From positions 1-35,080 of the forward strand of contig NZ_BAWN01000025.1 of assembly GCF_000696225.1 (NCBI RefSeq): a DNA stretch of 35,080 nucleotides. Direction: 5' to 3'. This stretch comes from Serpentinimonas barnesii (GTDB lineage: Bacteria > Pseudomonadota > Gammaproteobacteria > Burkholderiales > Burkholderiaceae_C). Made by a program: the position numbers and the translations under genes. Below the pieces are notes generated by a model. It was not told where the DNA came from. It saw only the letters and a program-made list of their open reading frames with translations, and searched no databases. Positions 1-9,787 of the stretch are shown piece after piece; within the stretch, counting starts at the first letter, position 1, and the number at the start of each line of letters is the position of its first letter.

Positions 1-61
1 CGAAAAAGCCCTTGCTGGCCGCAGAGCGGATGCCGTTTAGGTTGGCGGTGATGATTTTCAT
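1..61 (-). CDS. xthA: Exodeoxyribonuclease III, N-terminal fragment (cut by window edge)
   Basis: Reading leftwards from an ATG at 61, the first 20 codons give MKIITANLNGIRSA followed by ASKGFF, the typical N-terminus of exonuclease III / AP endonuclease, including the conserved Asn of the 'NLNGIR' strand. The enzyme cleaves DNA 5' to abasic sites during base excision repair and has 3'-5' exonuclease activity. Only the start is in the window, so catalytic residues cannot be checked. It lies 82 bp downstream of the RloB-like gene on the same strand, so read-through from that cassette is possible. No strong Shine-Dalgarno is visible. The xth/pyrE neighbourhood is, to my knowledge, common in related genomes, which makes the genes in between look inserted. 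Confidence 0.85.
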   Translation of the reverse strand, partial: MKIITANLNGIRSAASKGFF

Positions 62-143
62 TTTTTGAACTCGGTGGTCACGAGGCTTGTGGCTACGGAA
101 CGGGGGCGAGCAGCCGCCTCGTTGGCTTGAAGCTGCTACCAGA

Positions 144-821
144 TCAGTCTTTCAGGTGCACGAGCCGCGAGACAAGCTCGTGCATCGCGGTGTACGGCTG
201 GGTGCCATCGTGGGCGGTGGTGGCCTTGGCCAGGCGCTGCGCGCGCTGGGTGGCAAGCTCCATGCGGTCTAACGCAGCGGCCCAGTGGCCGCCGCTGCCC
301 TTCTCGTAGCTTGGCAGATGCCTCTTCAGCCGCTGCAGCGCCTCGTGGCGGTGCAGCGGCGCATGCACGTCTTCAAAATGCAGCAGCAGCCAAAGCTCGA
401 AGCACGGCACCGAGGCCACCACGTCCACCGGCACGGCGGCACGGTTGTCGTTCCGAATCTTGCCGCTCTGTGCTGCTGCCTGTGCCAAGGCCGCGTGATA
501 AGTCTTGTGTTCGTCGCGGTCAAACACCACCACGATGCGGTCGAACTCGCCGGCATGAACCCCACGCTCGCGGTCACCTTCCTTGAAAACGGTCAGGGCG
601 TACTCCAGCACTTGCTGTGGCTCGGTACCGATCTGGCTGTGGAGCACTTGAACATGGGCGGTTGCTAGCCTAAAGGTCTGCTGAATTTCGCGCAGGTACT
701 GCGGCTCGGTCTGCGCGCCTTCGCAGACGATAAGCAGGCGCTCATAGGGCTGGCGCACGGCCGCTCGGCGCTTGAGGTCGCGGGCGGCCTGCCGGTGTTT
801 GGGCTGCTTGTCCTTGCCCAT
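144..821 (-). CDS. RloB-like protein, probable TOPRIM-type effector of a two-gene defence system
   Basis: This 225-residue protein belongs to the RloB family (PF13707 type). The N-terminus is basic (MGKDKQPKHRQAARDLKRR). Next comes 'LLIVCEGAQTE' with Glu34, then 'VVVFDRDEH' with Asp101 and Asp103, then the family-typical 'PCFELWLLLHF' near 140-149, and a C-terminal 'PYTAMHELVSRL'. The Glu plus DxD arrangement is that of a TOPRIM metal site, so a nuclease or phosphotransfer activity is inferred, not shown. I chose the ATG at 821 because a start at 881 would lie well inside the upstream ATPase gene, which ends at 826. The 4-bp gap implies translational coupling with that ATPase. AbiL of lactococci pairs an ATPase with an RloB-type protein, and PARIS pairs an ATPase with another TOPRIM protein. 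The family assignment is firm; the defence role is inference. Confidence 0.85.
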   Translation of the reverse strand: MGKDKQPKHRQAARDLKRRAAVRQPYERLLIVCEGAQTEPQYLREIQQTFRLATAHVQVLHSQIGTEPQQVLEYALTVFKEGDRERGVHAGEFDRIVVVFDRDEHKTYHAALAQAAAQSGKIRNDNRAAVPVDVVASVPCFELWLLLHFEDVHAPLHRHEALQRLKRHLPSYEKGSGGHWAAALDRMELATQRAQRLAKATTAHDGTQPYTAMHELVSRLVHLKD

Positions 822-825
822 CGCG

Positions 826-2094
826 TCAGAGCACCCCGGCCTTGGCTGAGGTCGGCCAATCGCTAAAGAAGGGCACGGCACCGTAGCGGCCCGTTAGGTA
901 GCCGCGCTCCCAAGCTTCTTGCTTGCGGGGGCTAAAGTCGGTCAAGGGGTACAAGCGGGTGGCTTGGTCGGCATCCTTCTCGGTGAACCAGACCTGGTCG
1001 CGCCGGAACAGGGTGTGGTCCAGCAGCGAGGTGTCATGGGTGCTGAAGATGAGCTGCGCGCCTTTGGGGTTGAGCTCGGGCGTTTGGAACATGGTGATCA
1101 AGCGCCGCACCAGCAGGGTGTGCAGGCTGCTGTCGAGCTCGTCCACCACCAGCACGCGCCCGTCACGCAGGCAATCCAGCACGGGCGCGATCAGGCCGTA
1201 CAGGCGCTGTGTGCCCTCGGACTCGTCATGCAGCTCGAACTTGGCCGAGCCCTTGGGCGTGCTGTGCTCGAACACCGGCAGCAGGAACTCACGCTCCTCT
1301 TGGCTGGCTTGCAGGCCACTGGCGCCCAGCACCCATTGGGCGTGCATGCCCTTGCGGGGCACCGCCTGAACGTCAGCAATGGAGATGTCGGCTGCCGACA
1401 GGAATTCGCGAATCGAGGCGCGCCCTGGTTCGGTGGCCAGCAGCGCCGTGGTGAAGTCAGGCCACACGGTGGCGCCGGCCGGCAGGAACAGGATGTTGCG
1501 CACGATCCAGTTGAACACCGGGCTGAGTTGTTCGCTGTTGAGCTGGGCCGCCATGGACAGGAACAGGGCATTGGGGCGCGTGCTTTCTTGCCAGAGTTTG
1601 CGCGGGCCCGTCAGGTAGGTGCTGAACTCGTAGTCGTAGCCATCGCCTTCGAGGTGCTGCCGGCTGAAGAGCTGGGTGGGCTTGCTGCTTCGATACACCA
1701 GCAGCGACTCACTGACGATGCGCTGGGGCGTCATCGAGAACGCGTACTGGTGCCGCACGCTAGACAGCAGGAAGGTGATCTCGAACTCGGTGGGCTGCTG
1801 GGCACTGGCTGCGTCCAGCTTAAAGGGCTGAACATTGTAGGTTTGGCCCGGCTGGATGGTGGTGGCCGACTCGGCCACCACGGCACGGAGGTAGTCCAAG
1901 GCACGCAGCAGGCTCGATTTGCCGCTGGCGTTGGGCCCATAGACCACTGCGCTGCGCAAGGCATGTGGCGCCGCCTTCAGCCCGGTAGGCGCCAAGTGCG
2001 TTGCGGCCATTTCCTTGTCACCAGACGCGATCAGGGTGAGAGCCTGCTCGTCACGGATTGAACGGTAGTTTCGAACCCGAAACTCAAGCAACAT
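826..2094 (-). CDS. AAA15/AAA21-type (ABC-like) ATPase paired with RloB
   Basis: This 422-residue cytoplasmic ATPase of the SMC/OLD-like ABC fold starts with 'MLLEFRVRNYRSI', the usual opening of AAA15/AAA21 proteins. Walker A is GPNASGKSS at 53-61. A signature-like 'ESEGTQRLYGL' lies near 291-301. Walker B is 'VLVVDELD' with Glu319, and 'STHD' at 351-354 is the switch histidine. The C-terminal 'ERGYLTGRYGAVPFF' resembles the tail I associate with ATPases linked to RloB. The ATG at 2094 has an excellent AAGGAG seven bases upstream, better than the TTG at 2115. It is the first gene of a two-gene operon with the RloB-like gene and sits behind a strikingly AT-rich leader. Likely role: sensor and ATP-driven regulator of the RloB effector during phage or plasmid challenge (inference). 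Confidence 0.88.
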   Translation of the reverse strand: MLLEFRVRNYRSIRDEQALTLIASGDKEMAATHLAPTGLKAAPHALRSAVVYGPNASGKSSLLRALDYLRAVVAESATTIQPGQTYNVQPFKLDAASAQQPTEFEITFLLSSVRHQYAFSMTPQRIVSESLLVYRSSKPTQLFSRQHLEGDGYDYEFSTYLTGPRKLWQESTRPNALFLSMAAQLNSEQLSPVFNWIVRNILFLPAGATVWPDFTTALLATEPGRASIREFLSAADISIADVQAVPRKGMHAQWVLGASGLQASQEEREFLLPVFEHSTPKGSAKFELHDESEGTQRLYGLIAPVLDCLRDGRVLVVDELDSSLHTLLVRRLITMFQTPELNPKGAQLIFSTHDTSLLDHTLFRRDQVWFTEKDADQATRLYPLTDFSPRKQEAWERGYLTGRYGAVPFFSDWPTSAKAGVL

Positions 2095-2100
2095 AGGCCG

Positions 2101-2170
2101 TCTCCTTATAAACAAGTATTAAATTATTGCAGAAAATATTCAAAAATGAGTCATATTTTATGTGAAATTT
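2101..2170 (-). other. Very AT-rich leader of the ATPase/RloB cassette
   Basis: Only 14 of 70 bases are G or C here, against roughly two thirds in the surrounding genes. The stretch holds the ribosome-binding site and a candidate promoter for the ATPase gene and stops abruptly near 2170, where GC-rich DNA upstream of pyrE begins. This looks like a junction of acquired DNA. The rest of the gap, 2171-2374, carries no gene I can support. Confidence 0.8.
2116..2143 (-). promoter_or_regulatory. Candidate sigma-70 promoter of the ATPase/RloB operon
   Basis: Reading leftwards, a -35-like TTGAAT (2138-2143) is followed after 16 bases by a -10-like TAATAC (2116-2121). Transcription would begin near 2109, giving a leader of about 15 bases with the AAGGAG site just before the ATG at 2094. 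In so AT-rich a stretch, chance matches are easy, so this is tentative. Confidence 0.4.
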
Positions 2171-2374
2171 TGTGGATGCGCTGCCTAAGCGCAGCGCACA
2201 CGGCCCTCTGTCAGGCTGGCGTCCAAGCGCTGCAGCACCAGGTTGGGCGCGCAGCTCCTGCACGCCCCCTACAATCCGGGCGCGGCTTCTTGCACCCATG
2301 TCTGCAGGCCCTTGCGGGTGGCGCAGCGGGGCTGCTGGGGTTCAGACGGGTCAAGCGTAACAAGGATTTTCTCC

Positions 2375-3100
2375 ATGGCAGATGTGCAACAGGTGGCCAA
2401 GATGGCCCAGGCCGACGCCGGTCTCGATGGGCTGGCGCAGGACTTTGTGCGATTTTCGGTTGAATCGGGCGTGCTGCGCTGGGGCGAGTTCCAGACCAAG
2501 GCCGGGCGCCTGAGTCCGTATTTTTTCAACGCGGGCGGTTTTGACGACGGCGCCAAGCTGGGCCGACTGGCGCAGTGCTATGCGCAGCGCATCATTGCCA
2601 GCGGCATCGAGTTCGACCTGCTGTTTGGCCCGGCCTACAAGGGCATACCGCTGGTGGCGGCGCTGGCGGTGGAGTTGGCGCGGTTGGGCCACAACCGGCC
2701 CTTTGCCTACAACCGAAAAGAGGCCAAGGCGCACGGCGAAGGCGGTACGCTGGTGGGCGCGCCGCTGCGCGGGCGGGTGCTGATCGTGGACGATGTGATG
2801 AGCGCGGGCACGGCGGTGCGCGAGTCGATCGATCTGATTCGGGCCGCCGGGGCCACGCCGCACGCGGTGGCGATTGCGCTCGATCGGCAAGAGCGCGCCA
2901 CCGAAACCGGCCCCGACGGCGCGCTGCGCGACCTGCCGCACAGCGCGGTGCAGTACGTGCGCGAACAGCTCGGCTTGCAGGTGTGCGCGATTGCGCGCCT
3001 AAACGATTTGCTCGATTATCTGCAACAGCAACACAGCCCCGAGATGGCCGGGCACCGCGCGCGCGTGCAGGCCTACCGCCAGCGTTACGGTGTAGACTGA
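2375..3100 (+). CDS. pyrE: Orotate phosphoribosyltransferase
   Basis: PyrE joins orotate to PRPP to give orotidine 5'-monophosphate, the fifth step of pyrimidine synthesis. The 241-residue protein shows the PyrE opening 'FVRFSVESGVLRWGEF', 'KAGRLSPYFFN' near 42-52, 'FGPAYKGIPL' at 84-93, the flexible catalytic-loop region 'YNRKEAKAHGEGG' (112-124) and the PRPP-binding motif 'VLIVDDVMSAGTAV' (135-148). The ATG at 2375 has AAGGA eight bases upstream; an in-frame reading from 2243 is unsupported. TACAAT at 2270-2275 is a plausible -10 box, but I find no good -35. The gene runs divergently from the defence cassette and is followed 28 bp later by a DUF4124-like gene. Confidence 0.96.
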   Translation: MADVQQVAKMAQADAGLDGLAQDFVRFSVESGVLRWGEFQTKAGRLSPYFFNAGGFDDGAKLGRLAQCYAQRIIASGIEFDLLFGPAYKGIPLVAALAVELARLGHNRPFAYNRKEAKAHGEGGTLVGAPLRGRVLIVDDVMSAGTAVRESIDLIRAAGATPHAVAIALDRQERATETGPDGALRDLPHSAVQYVREQLGLQVCAIARLNDLLDYLQQQHSPEMAGHRARVQAYRQRYGVD

Positions 3101-3128
3101 GGGGATAAAGATTTTTTAGGGGGTGCCG

Positions 3129-3794
3129 ATGCGGTGCGCACGAAACGTGCTGAAGGTGCGGGTGGGGTTGGTGGTGGCGGCGGCGCTGCTGGGTGGCGCT
3201 GCGCTGGCGCAAACCGGCAGCATTTTTACCTGCACTGACGCGCAGGGTCGCAAGCTGACTTCGGACCGGCTCATCATGGCCTGCTTGGACCGTGAACAGC
3301 GCGAACTCAGCCCCAGCGGGGTGGTGCGCCGCGTGATCGCGCCGTCCCTCAGCAACGAGGAGCGCTTGCGTGCCCAAGAGCGCGCCCGCACCGAGGCGCA
3401 AGCGCGCGACCGCGCCACCGATGAGCGGCGCCAGCAACAGGCGCTGCTGATGCGCTATGCCGACCCAGCCACCCACCAGCGCGAACGCACGCAGGCGCTG
3501 CGGCCGGTGCAAGCCATGTTGGCGGCGGCCGAGCGGCGCCAGCAAGAGTTGGGGCGGCAGCAGCAAGCGGTTGCCGACGAACTGGCCCACCTGCAGCGCG
3601 CCGATCCTGCTGCAGCCGCGCCCGCGCGCTTGCTGCAGCGCAAGGCCGATATTGAGCAGCAAATGGTGTCGCAAGAGGGCTTGGTGCGGGGTCATCAACG
3701 CGAACTCGAGCGCATCGAGGAGCGCTTCAACGCCGAGCTGCAACTGCTGCAGCGCCTGTGGGCGGAGCGCGATGCGCAGGGCCCCGCCCGCTGA
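3129..3794 (+). CDS. Secreted DUF4124-like coiled-coil protein of unknown function
   Basis: The 221-residue product begins with a Sec signal peptide: basic 'MRCARNVLKVRV', a hydrophobic stretch to about residue 24, and likely cleavage after 'ALA' at 25-27. The mature start 'SIFTCTDAQGRKLTSDR' is the short DUF4124 pattern, with a Cys near 35 and another in 'MACLD'. The remainder is rich in Arg, Gln, Glu and Ala and should form long helices or coiled coils. The ATG at 3129 follows an AGGGGG site; a GTG two codons earlier is also possible. It ends one base from the end of gatB, which points the other way. Function is unknown; a periplasmic envelope role is a guess from the signal peptide. Confidence 0.75.
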   Translation: MRCARNVLKVRVGLVVAAALLGGAALAQTGSIFTCTDAQGRKLTSDRLIMACLDREQRELSPSGVVRRVIAPSLSNEERLRAQERARTEAQARDRATDERRQQQALLMRYADPATHQRERTQALRPVQAMLAAAERRQQELGRQQQAVADELAHLQRADPAAAAPARLLQRKADIEQQMVSQEGLVRGHQRELERIEERFNAELQLLQRLWAERDAQGPAR

Positions 3795-3795
3795 T

Positions 3796-5273
<1,478 letters not shown>

Positions 5274-5277
<4 letters not shown>

Positions 5278-6809
5278 GGGCGGGTTCCGGGGCAGGAAGG
5301 GGTCAAGGGCGGCGGCATGCGGGTGTGCCAATCGCTCACCAATTGCAACTGGTGTGCCACTTGCAGCAGCCGGGCTTCGCTCAGGTAGTTGCCGATCAGT
5401 TGCAGGCCCACGGGCATGGCTGCGGCACCAAAACCGGCGGGCAGGCTCAGGCCCGGCAGACCGGCCAGCGAGGCCGGCAGGGTGTAGATGTCGGCCAGAT
5501 AGGCGGAAAGCGGATCGGCGGTTTTGGCACCGATGGCCCAGGCCACGCTGGGGGCCACCGGGCCGGCGATGAGGTCGCAGTGGGAAAAGGCGGACTGAAA
5601 ATCTTGCGCGATCAGGCGCCGGATCTGCTGCGCCTTGAGGTAGTAGGCATCGTAGTAGCCGTGGCTGAGCACGTAGGTGCCCAGCAGGATGCGGCGCTGC
5701 ACCTCGGGCCCGAAGGCCTCGCTGCGCGAGCGCTTATACATTTCCAGCAAATCGGCGTATTCGGCGGCGCGGTGGCCGTAGCGCACACCGTCGTAGCGGC
5801 TCAGGTTGGAGCTGGCCTCGGCCGGGGCGATGATGTAGTAGGCCGGAATGGCCAGCTCGGTGCGCGGCAAATCGATGTCGAGCAAGGTAGCACCCAGCCG
5901 CTCGCACTCGCTCAGGGCGGAGCGCACGGCGGCCAGCACGTCGGCGTCGCAGCCGGTGCCAAAAAATTCGCGCGGCAAGCCGATGCGCAACCCCTGCAGC
6001 GGCTGGGCGGCGCTGGCACCGGGCCAGGGCTGGCCGAGCAGCCGGGTGTAGTCTTCGGGCGGGTGCTCCAGGCTGGTCGAGTCGCGGTCTGGGTCGGGCC
6101 CGGCCATGGCCGTGAGCAGCAGGGCGCAGTCGAGGGCGCTGCGCGCCATCGGGCCGGCTTGGTCGAGGCTGGAGGCGTAGGCCACCAGCCCGTAGCGCGA
6201 GCAGCGGCCGTAGCTGGGCTTGATGCCGGTGATGCCGCAAAAGCTGGCGGGCTGGCGGATCGAGCCGCCGGTGTCGGTGCCGGTGGCGGCCGGGGCCAGC
6301 CGGGCTGCTACCGCCACCGCCGAGCCGCCGGAGGAGCCGCCGGGCACGCGCGCCACATCCCAGGGGTTGTGCGCCGGGCCGAAGGCGGATTGGTCGTTGC
6401 CCGAGCCCATGGCAAATTCGTCGCAGTTGAGCTTGCCCAGCGTCACCGCGCCTTCGGCGGCCAGGCGCGCCACCACGGTGGCGTCGAAGGGGCTGCGGTA
6501 GCCTTGCAGCATTTTGGATCCGGCGCTGGTGGGGAAGTCGCGCGTGACCAGCACGTCTTTGTGCGCCAGCGGCACCCCCAGCAGCGGGCCGCGCTCGCCG
6601 GCGGCCAGGCGCGCATCGGCGGCGGCGGCCTGCGCCAGCGTGGCTTCTTCGTTCAGCGCCAGGTAGGCCCCTAGGCCGCTGTGGGCGTGGGCGCGGGCCA
6701 GCAGGTGCTGCGCCACTTCGGTGGCCGAGGTCTGGCGTGCGTGCAGGGCGGCGCCGAGTTCGGCCACGCCCATCTGGTGCAGTTCGGGGGTGGGGGTGGT
6801 GGCGCTCAT
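5274..6809 (-). CDS. gatA: Aspartyl/glutamyl-tRNA amidotransferase subunit A
   Basis: GatA is the glutaminase of the GatCAB complex: it frees ammonia from glutamine and passes it to GatB. The 511-residue protein carries the amidase-signature catalytic set: Lys84 in 'LAHKD', the cis-serine Ser159 in 'PGGSSGGSA', and the nucleophile Ser183 in '[12 protein letters not shown]'. The 24-residue distance between the two serines fits the family. The start at 6809 overlaps the gatC stop (ATGA), and its own stop overlaps the gatB start, so all three subunits are probably translated in a coupled way. No sign of degradation. Confidence 0.97.
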
Positions 6810-7105
6810 TCGATCACCCGCGGCACGAGGTAGAGGCCGTCTTGTACGGCCGGGGCGCTGCGCTGGTTGGCCTCGCGCTGGTTGGGCTCGCTGGCCTCAT
6901 CGGGGCGCAGGCGCAGCGCCACCTGCTGCAGCACGGCGGCCGGGTGCGCCAGCGGCTCGACGCCGGTGGTGTCCACCGCCTGCATCTGCTCGACCAAGGT
7001 AAAAAAGCCGTTCAGGCGCTGTTGGGCGTCCAGCGCTTGCTCGGGCGATAGGCGCAGGCGCGCAAGGCGTGCCAGGCGTTCGATTTCTTGCAATGACAAT
7101 GACAT
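6806..7105 (-). CDS. gatC: Aspartyl/glutamyl-tRNA amidotransferase subunit C
   Basis: GatC (99 residues) is the small subunit that wraps around GatA and holds the GatA-GatB complex together. It starts '[19 protein letters not shown]', as expected for the family, followed by '[25 protein letters not shown]' (split by a short loop) and '[34 protein letters not shown]', which contains the conserved 'G.Y.VP.V' end. The ATG at 7105 gives the family start, although no good Shine-Dalgarno precedes it; a longer reading to 7243 would overlap the mreB start. First gene of the operon, divergent from mreB. Confidence 0.93.
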   Translation of the reverse strand: MSLSLQEIERLARLARLRLSPEQALDAQQRLNGFFTLVEQMQAVDTTGVEPLAHPAAVLQQVALRLRPDEASEPNQREANQRSAPAVQDGLYLVPRVIE

Positions 7106-8276
<1,171 letters not shown>

Positions 8277-8295
8277 GCCTGCGCAGCATCCGGCC

Positions 8296-9234
8296 ATGCC
8301 GCTGGGTACCCTCGACCAAGCACCGCCCCCGTTTTTCAAGCAGGGTCCGTCGGCCTTGTCCAAGCTGCTGGTGCTGGGTGCGCTGGCGCTGCTGCTGATG
8401 GTGCTCGACGCCCGGCTGCACTGGGCCACCCCGGTGCGCCAGACGCTGGCGGTGGCGCTCAGCCCGCTGCAATGGCTGGCCTTGCAGCCTTTGCACGCCG
8501 CGCGCTGGTCGGGTCATTACCTGGGCAGCTTGCAGGCCGCCCAGGCCGAGGCGGCGCTGGCGCGGGCCGAACTGGTGCGCCAGGCCGAGCGCGCCGCCAT
8601 TGTCGAACACCTGGCCCAAGAGAACCGCGAATTGCGCGATTTGCTGGGCATGCGCGCCCGCTTGCCGACGGCTGCGCGCGGGGCCCAAATCTTGCACGAG
8701 CTGGCCGACCCCTACACCCAAGGCGTGGTGATCGACCTCGGGCAGCAAGACGGCGTGCGTCCCGGATCGGCGGTGGTGGACGGCTTTGGGGTGCTGGGGC
8801 AAGTGACCCGCGTGCGCTGGGCCAGTTCCGAGGTGCGCTTGTTGGGGGATCCGCAGCAAGCCATGGCCGTGGTCAATACCCGCACCGGGCAACGCAGCCT
8901 TGCCTTTGGGGTGCCTGTGGCATGGAACGCACCGGCGCGCATCGAGCTGCGCTTTGAGCCCGCCGACACCCAGGCCATGGTGGGCGACGTGCTCACCACC
9001 AGCGGCATCGACGGGGTCTATCCAGCCGGTTTGCCGGTGGCGGAAATCGACCTGGTGGCGGCCTCGGGCCCTGACGGTTTTGCCCAGGTGCAAGCCCGTC
9101 CGCTGGCCCGCATCCAGCACGTCTTGCATGTGCTGGTGATCGATCCGGTGGGGCTGCCTGCGGCGGCGTCCACGCCGGCTGCAGCGACTGCCCCGGGCGC
9201 TGCTCAGCCCAACCCCGAGAGGCCTGCACCATGA
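8296..9234 (+). CDS. mreC: Rod-shape-determining protein MreC
   Basis: MreC is a bitopic inner-membrane protein that links MreB to PBP2 and RodA. The 312-residue product has one membrane segment near 21-38 ('LSKLLVLGALALLLMVL'), an Ala/Glu/Arg-rich coiled coil around 75-115 ('EAALARAELVRQAERAAIVE'), and the beta-barrel periplasmic domain with 'GVVIDLGQQDGVRPGSAVV' and 'GDVLTTSGIDGVYPAGLPV'. A Pro/Ala-rich tail follows. It starts 19 bp after mreB, and its stop overlaps the mreD start (ATGA at 9231-9234). Confidence 0.96.
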   Translation: MPLGTLDQAPPPFFKQGPSALSKLLVLGALALLLMVLDARLHWATPVRQTLAVALSPLQWLALQPLHAARWSGHYLGSLQAAQAEAALARAELVRQAERAAIVEHLAQENRELRDLLGMRARLPTAARGAQILHELADPYTQGVVIDLGQQDGVRPGSAVVDGFGVLGQVTRVRWASSEVRLLGDPQQAMAVVNTRTGQRSLAFGVPVAWNAPARIELRFEPADTQAMVGDVLTTSGIDGVYPAGLPVAEIDLVAASGPDGFAQVQARPLARIQHVLHVLVIDPVGLPAAASTPAAATAPGAAQPNPERPAP

Positions 9235-9761
9235 TCATGCGCGCCGGCCAAGCCTTGCTGTTGCCCGCCAATCCCGTCTTCATCTGGGGCACCCTGATGG
9301 GGGTGCTGATGTTCGAGATGGCGCTGCAGATGGCCTTGCTGGGGCGGGCCGCTTGGGCGCCCGACTTGCTGGCCCTGACGCTGGTGTTTTGGACGGTGCA
9401 CCAGCCGCGCCGAATCGGGGTGGGGGTGGCGTTCGGGCTGGGTTTGCTGATCGACGTGCACCAAGGGGCGCTGCTGGGTCAGCACGCCTTGGCTTACAGC
9501 GTGATGTGCTATCTGGCGGTGCTGATTCACCGCCGCTTGCTGTGGTTCGATTGGTTGCGCCAAACCGCCCATGTGCTGTTGCTGTTTGTGCTGGCGCACG
9601 CGCTGCAGTGGCTGGTGCGGGCCTTGGCGGGCGACGGCGGGCCCGATCTCGGGATGGTTTTGGCGCCCCTGTGGCAGGCCGCCTTGTGGCCGCTGGCTAC
9701 GGCCTTGTTGTTGGCGCCCCAGCGGCGCGCGCACGACCGCGATGACGACCGGCCGCTCTGA
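9231..9761 (+). CDS. mreD: Rod-shape-determining protein MreD
   Basis: MreD (176 residues) is a small, almost wholly membrane-embedded subunit of the elongation machinery. About five hydrophobic segments are visible: near 13-35, 40-58, 61-78, 80-100 and 113-132, with another near the C-terminus. 'RIGVGVAFGLGLLIDVHQGALLGQHAL' (in two adjoining pieces) is the conserved MreD centre. Translation is coupled to mreC by the ATGA overlap; a Met at codon 3 is an alternative start. Ends 26 bp before mrdA. Confidence 0.93.
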   Translation: MIMRAGQALLLPANPVFIWGTLMGVLMFEMALQMALLGRAAWAPDLLALTLVFWTVHQPRRIGVGVAFGLGLLIDVHQGALLGQHALAYSVMCYLAVLIHRRLLWFDWLRQTAHVLLLFVLAHALQWLVRALAGDGGPDLGMVLAPLWQAALWPLATALLLAPQRRAHDRDDDRPL

Positions 9762-9787
9762 GCGCCACCAAACCATGCCAGCCTGCC

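Noticed and set aside
80-122. 7-bp inverted repeat ACGAGGC / GCCTCGT between xth and the RloB-like gene
   Set aside because: The 29-base spacing and absence of a T-run make it a poor terminator; chance is likely in GC-rich DNA.
919-2061. 380-residue open frame on the plus strand across the ATPase gene
   Set aside because: It is a GC-skewed shadow of the ATPase: Gly/Gln/His/Val-rich with no motif, while the minus frame has Walker A and B.
2243-2374. N-terminal extension of PyrE from 2243
   Set aside because: The extra 44 residues do not resemble PyrE, and the ATG at 2375 has a good AAGGA site.
5325-6674. 449-residue plus-strand frame opposite gatA
   Set aside because: Composition is repetitive Gly/Ala/Gln/His and no domain is seen; gatA on the other strand is complete with catalytic residues.
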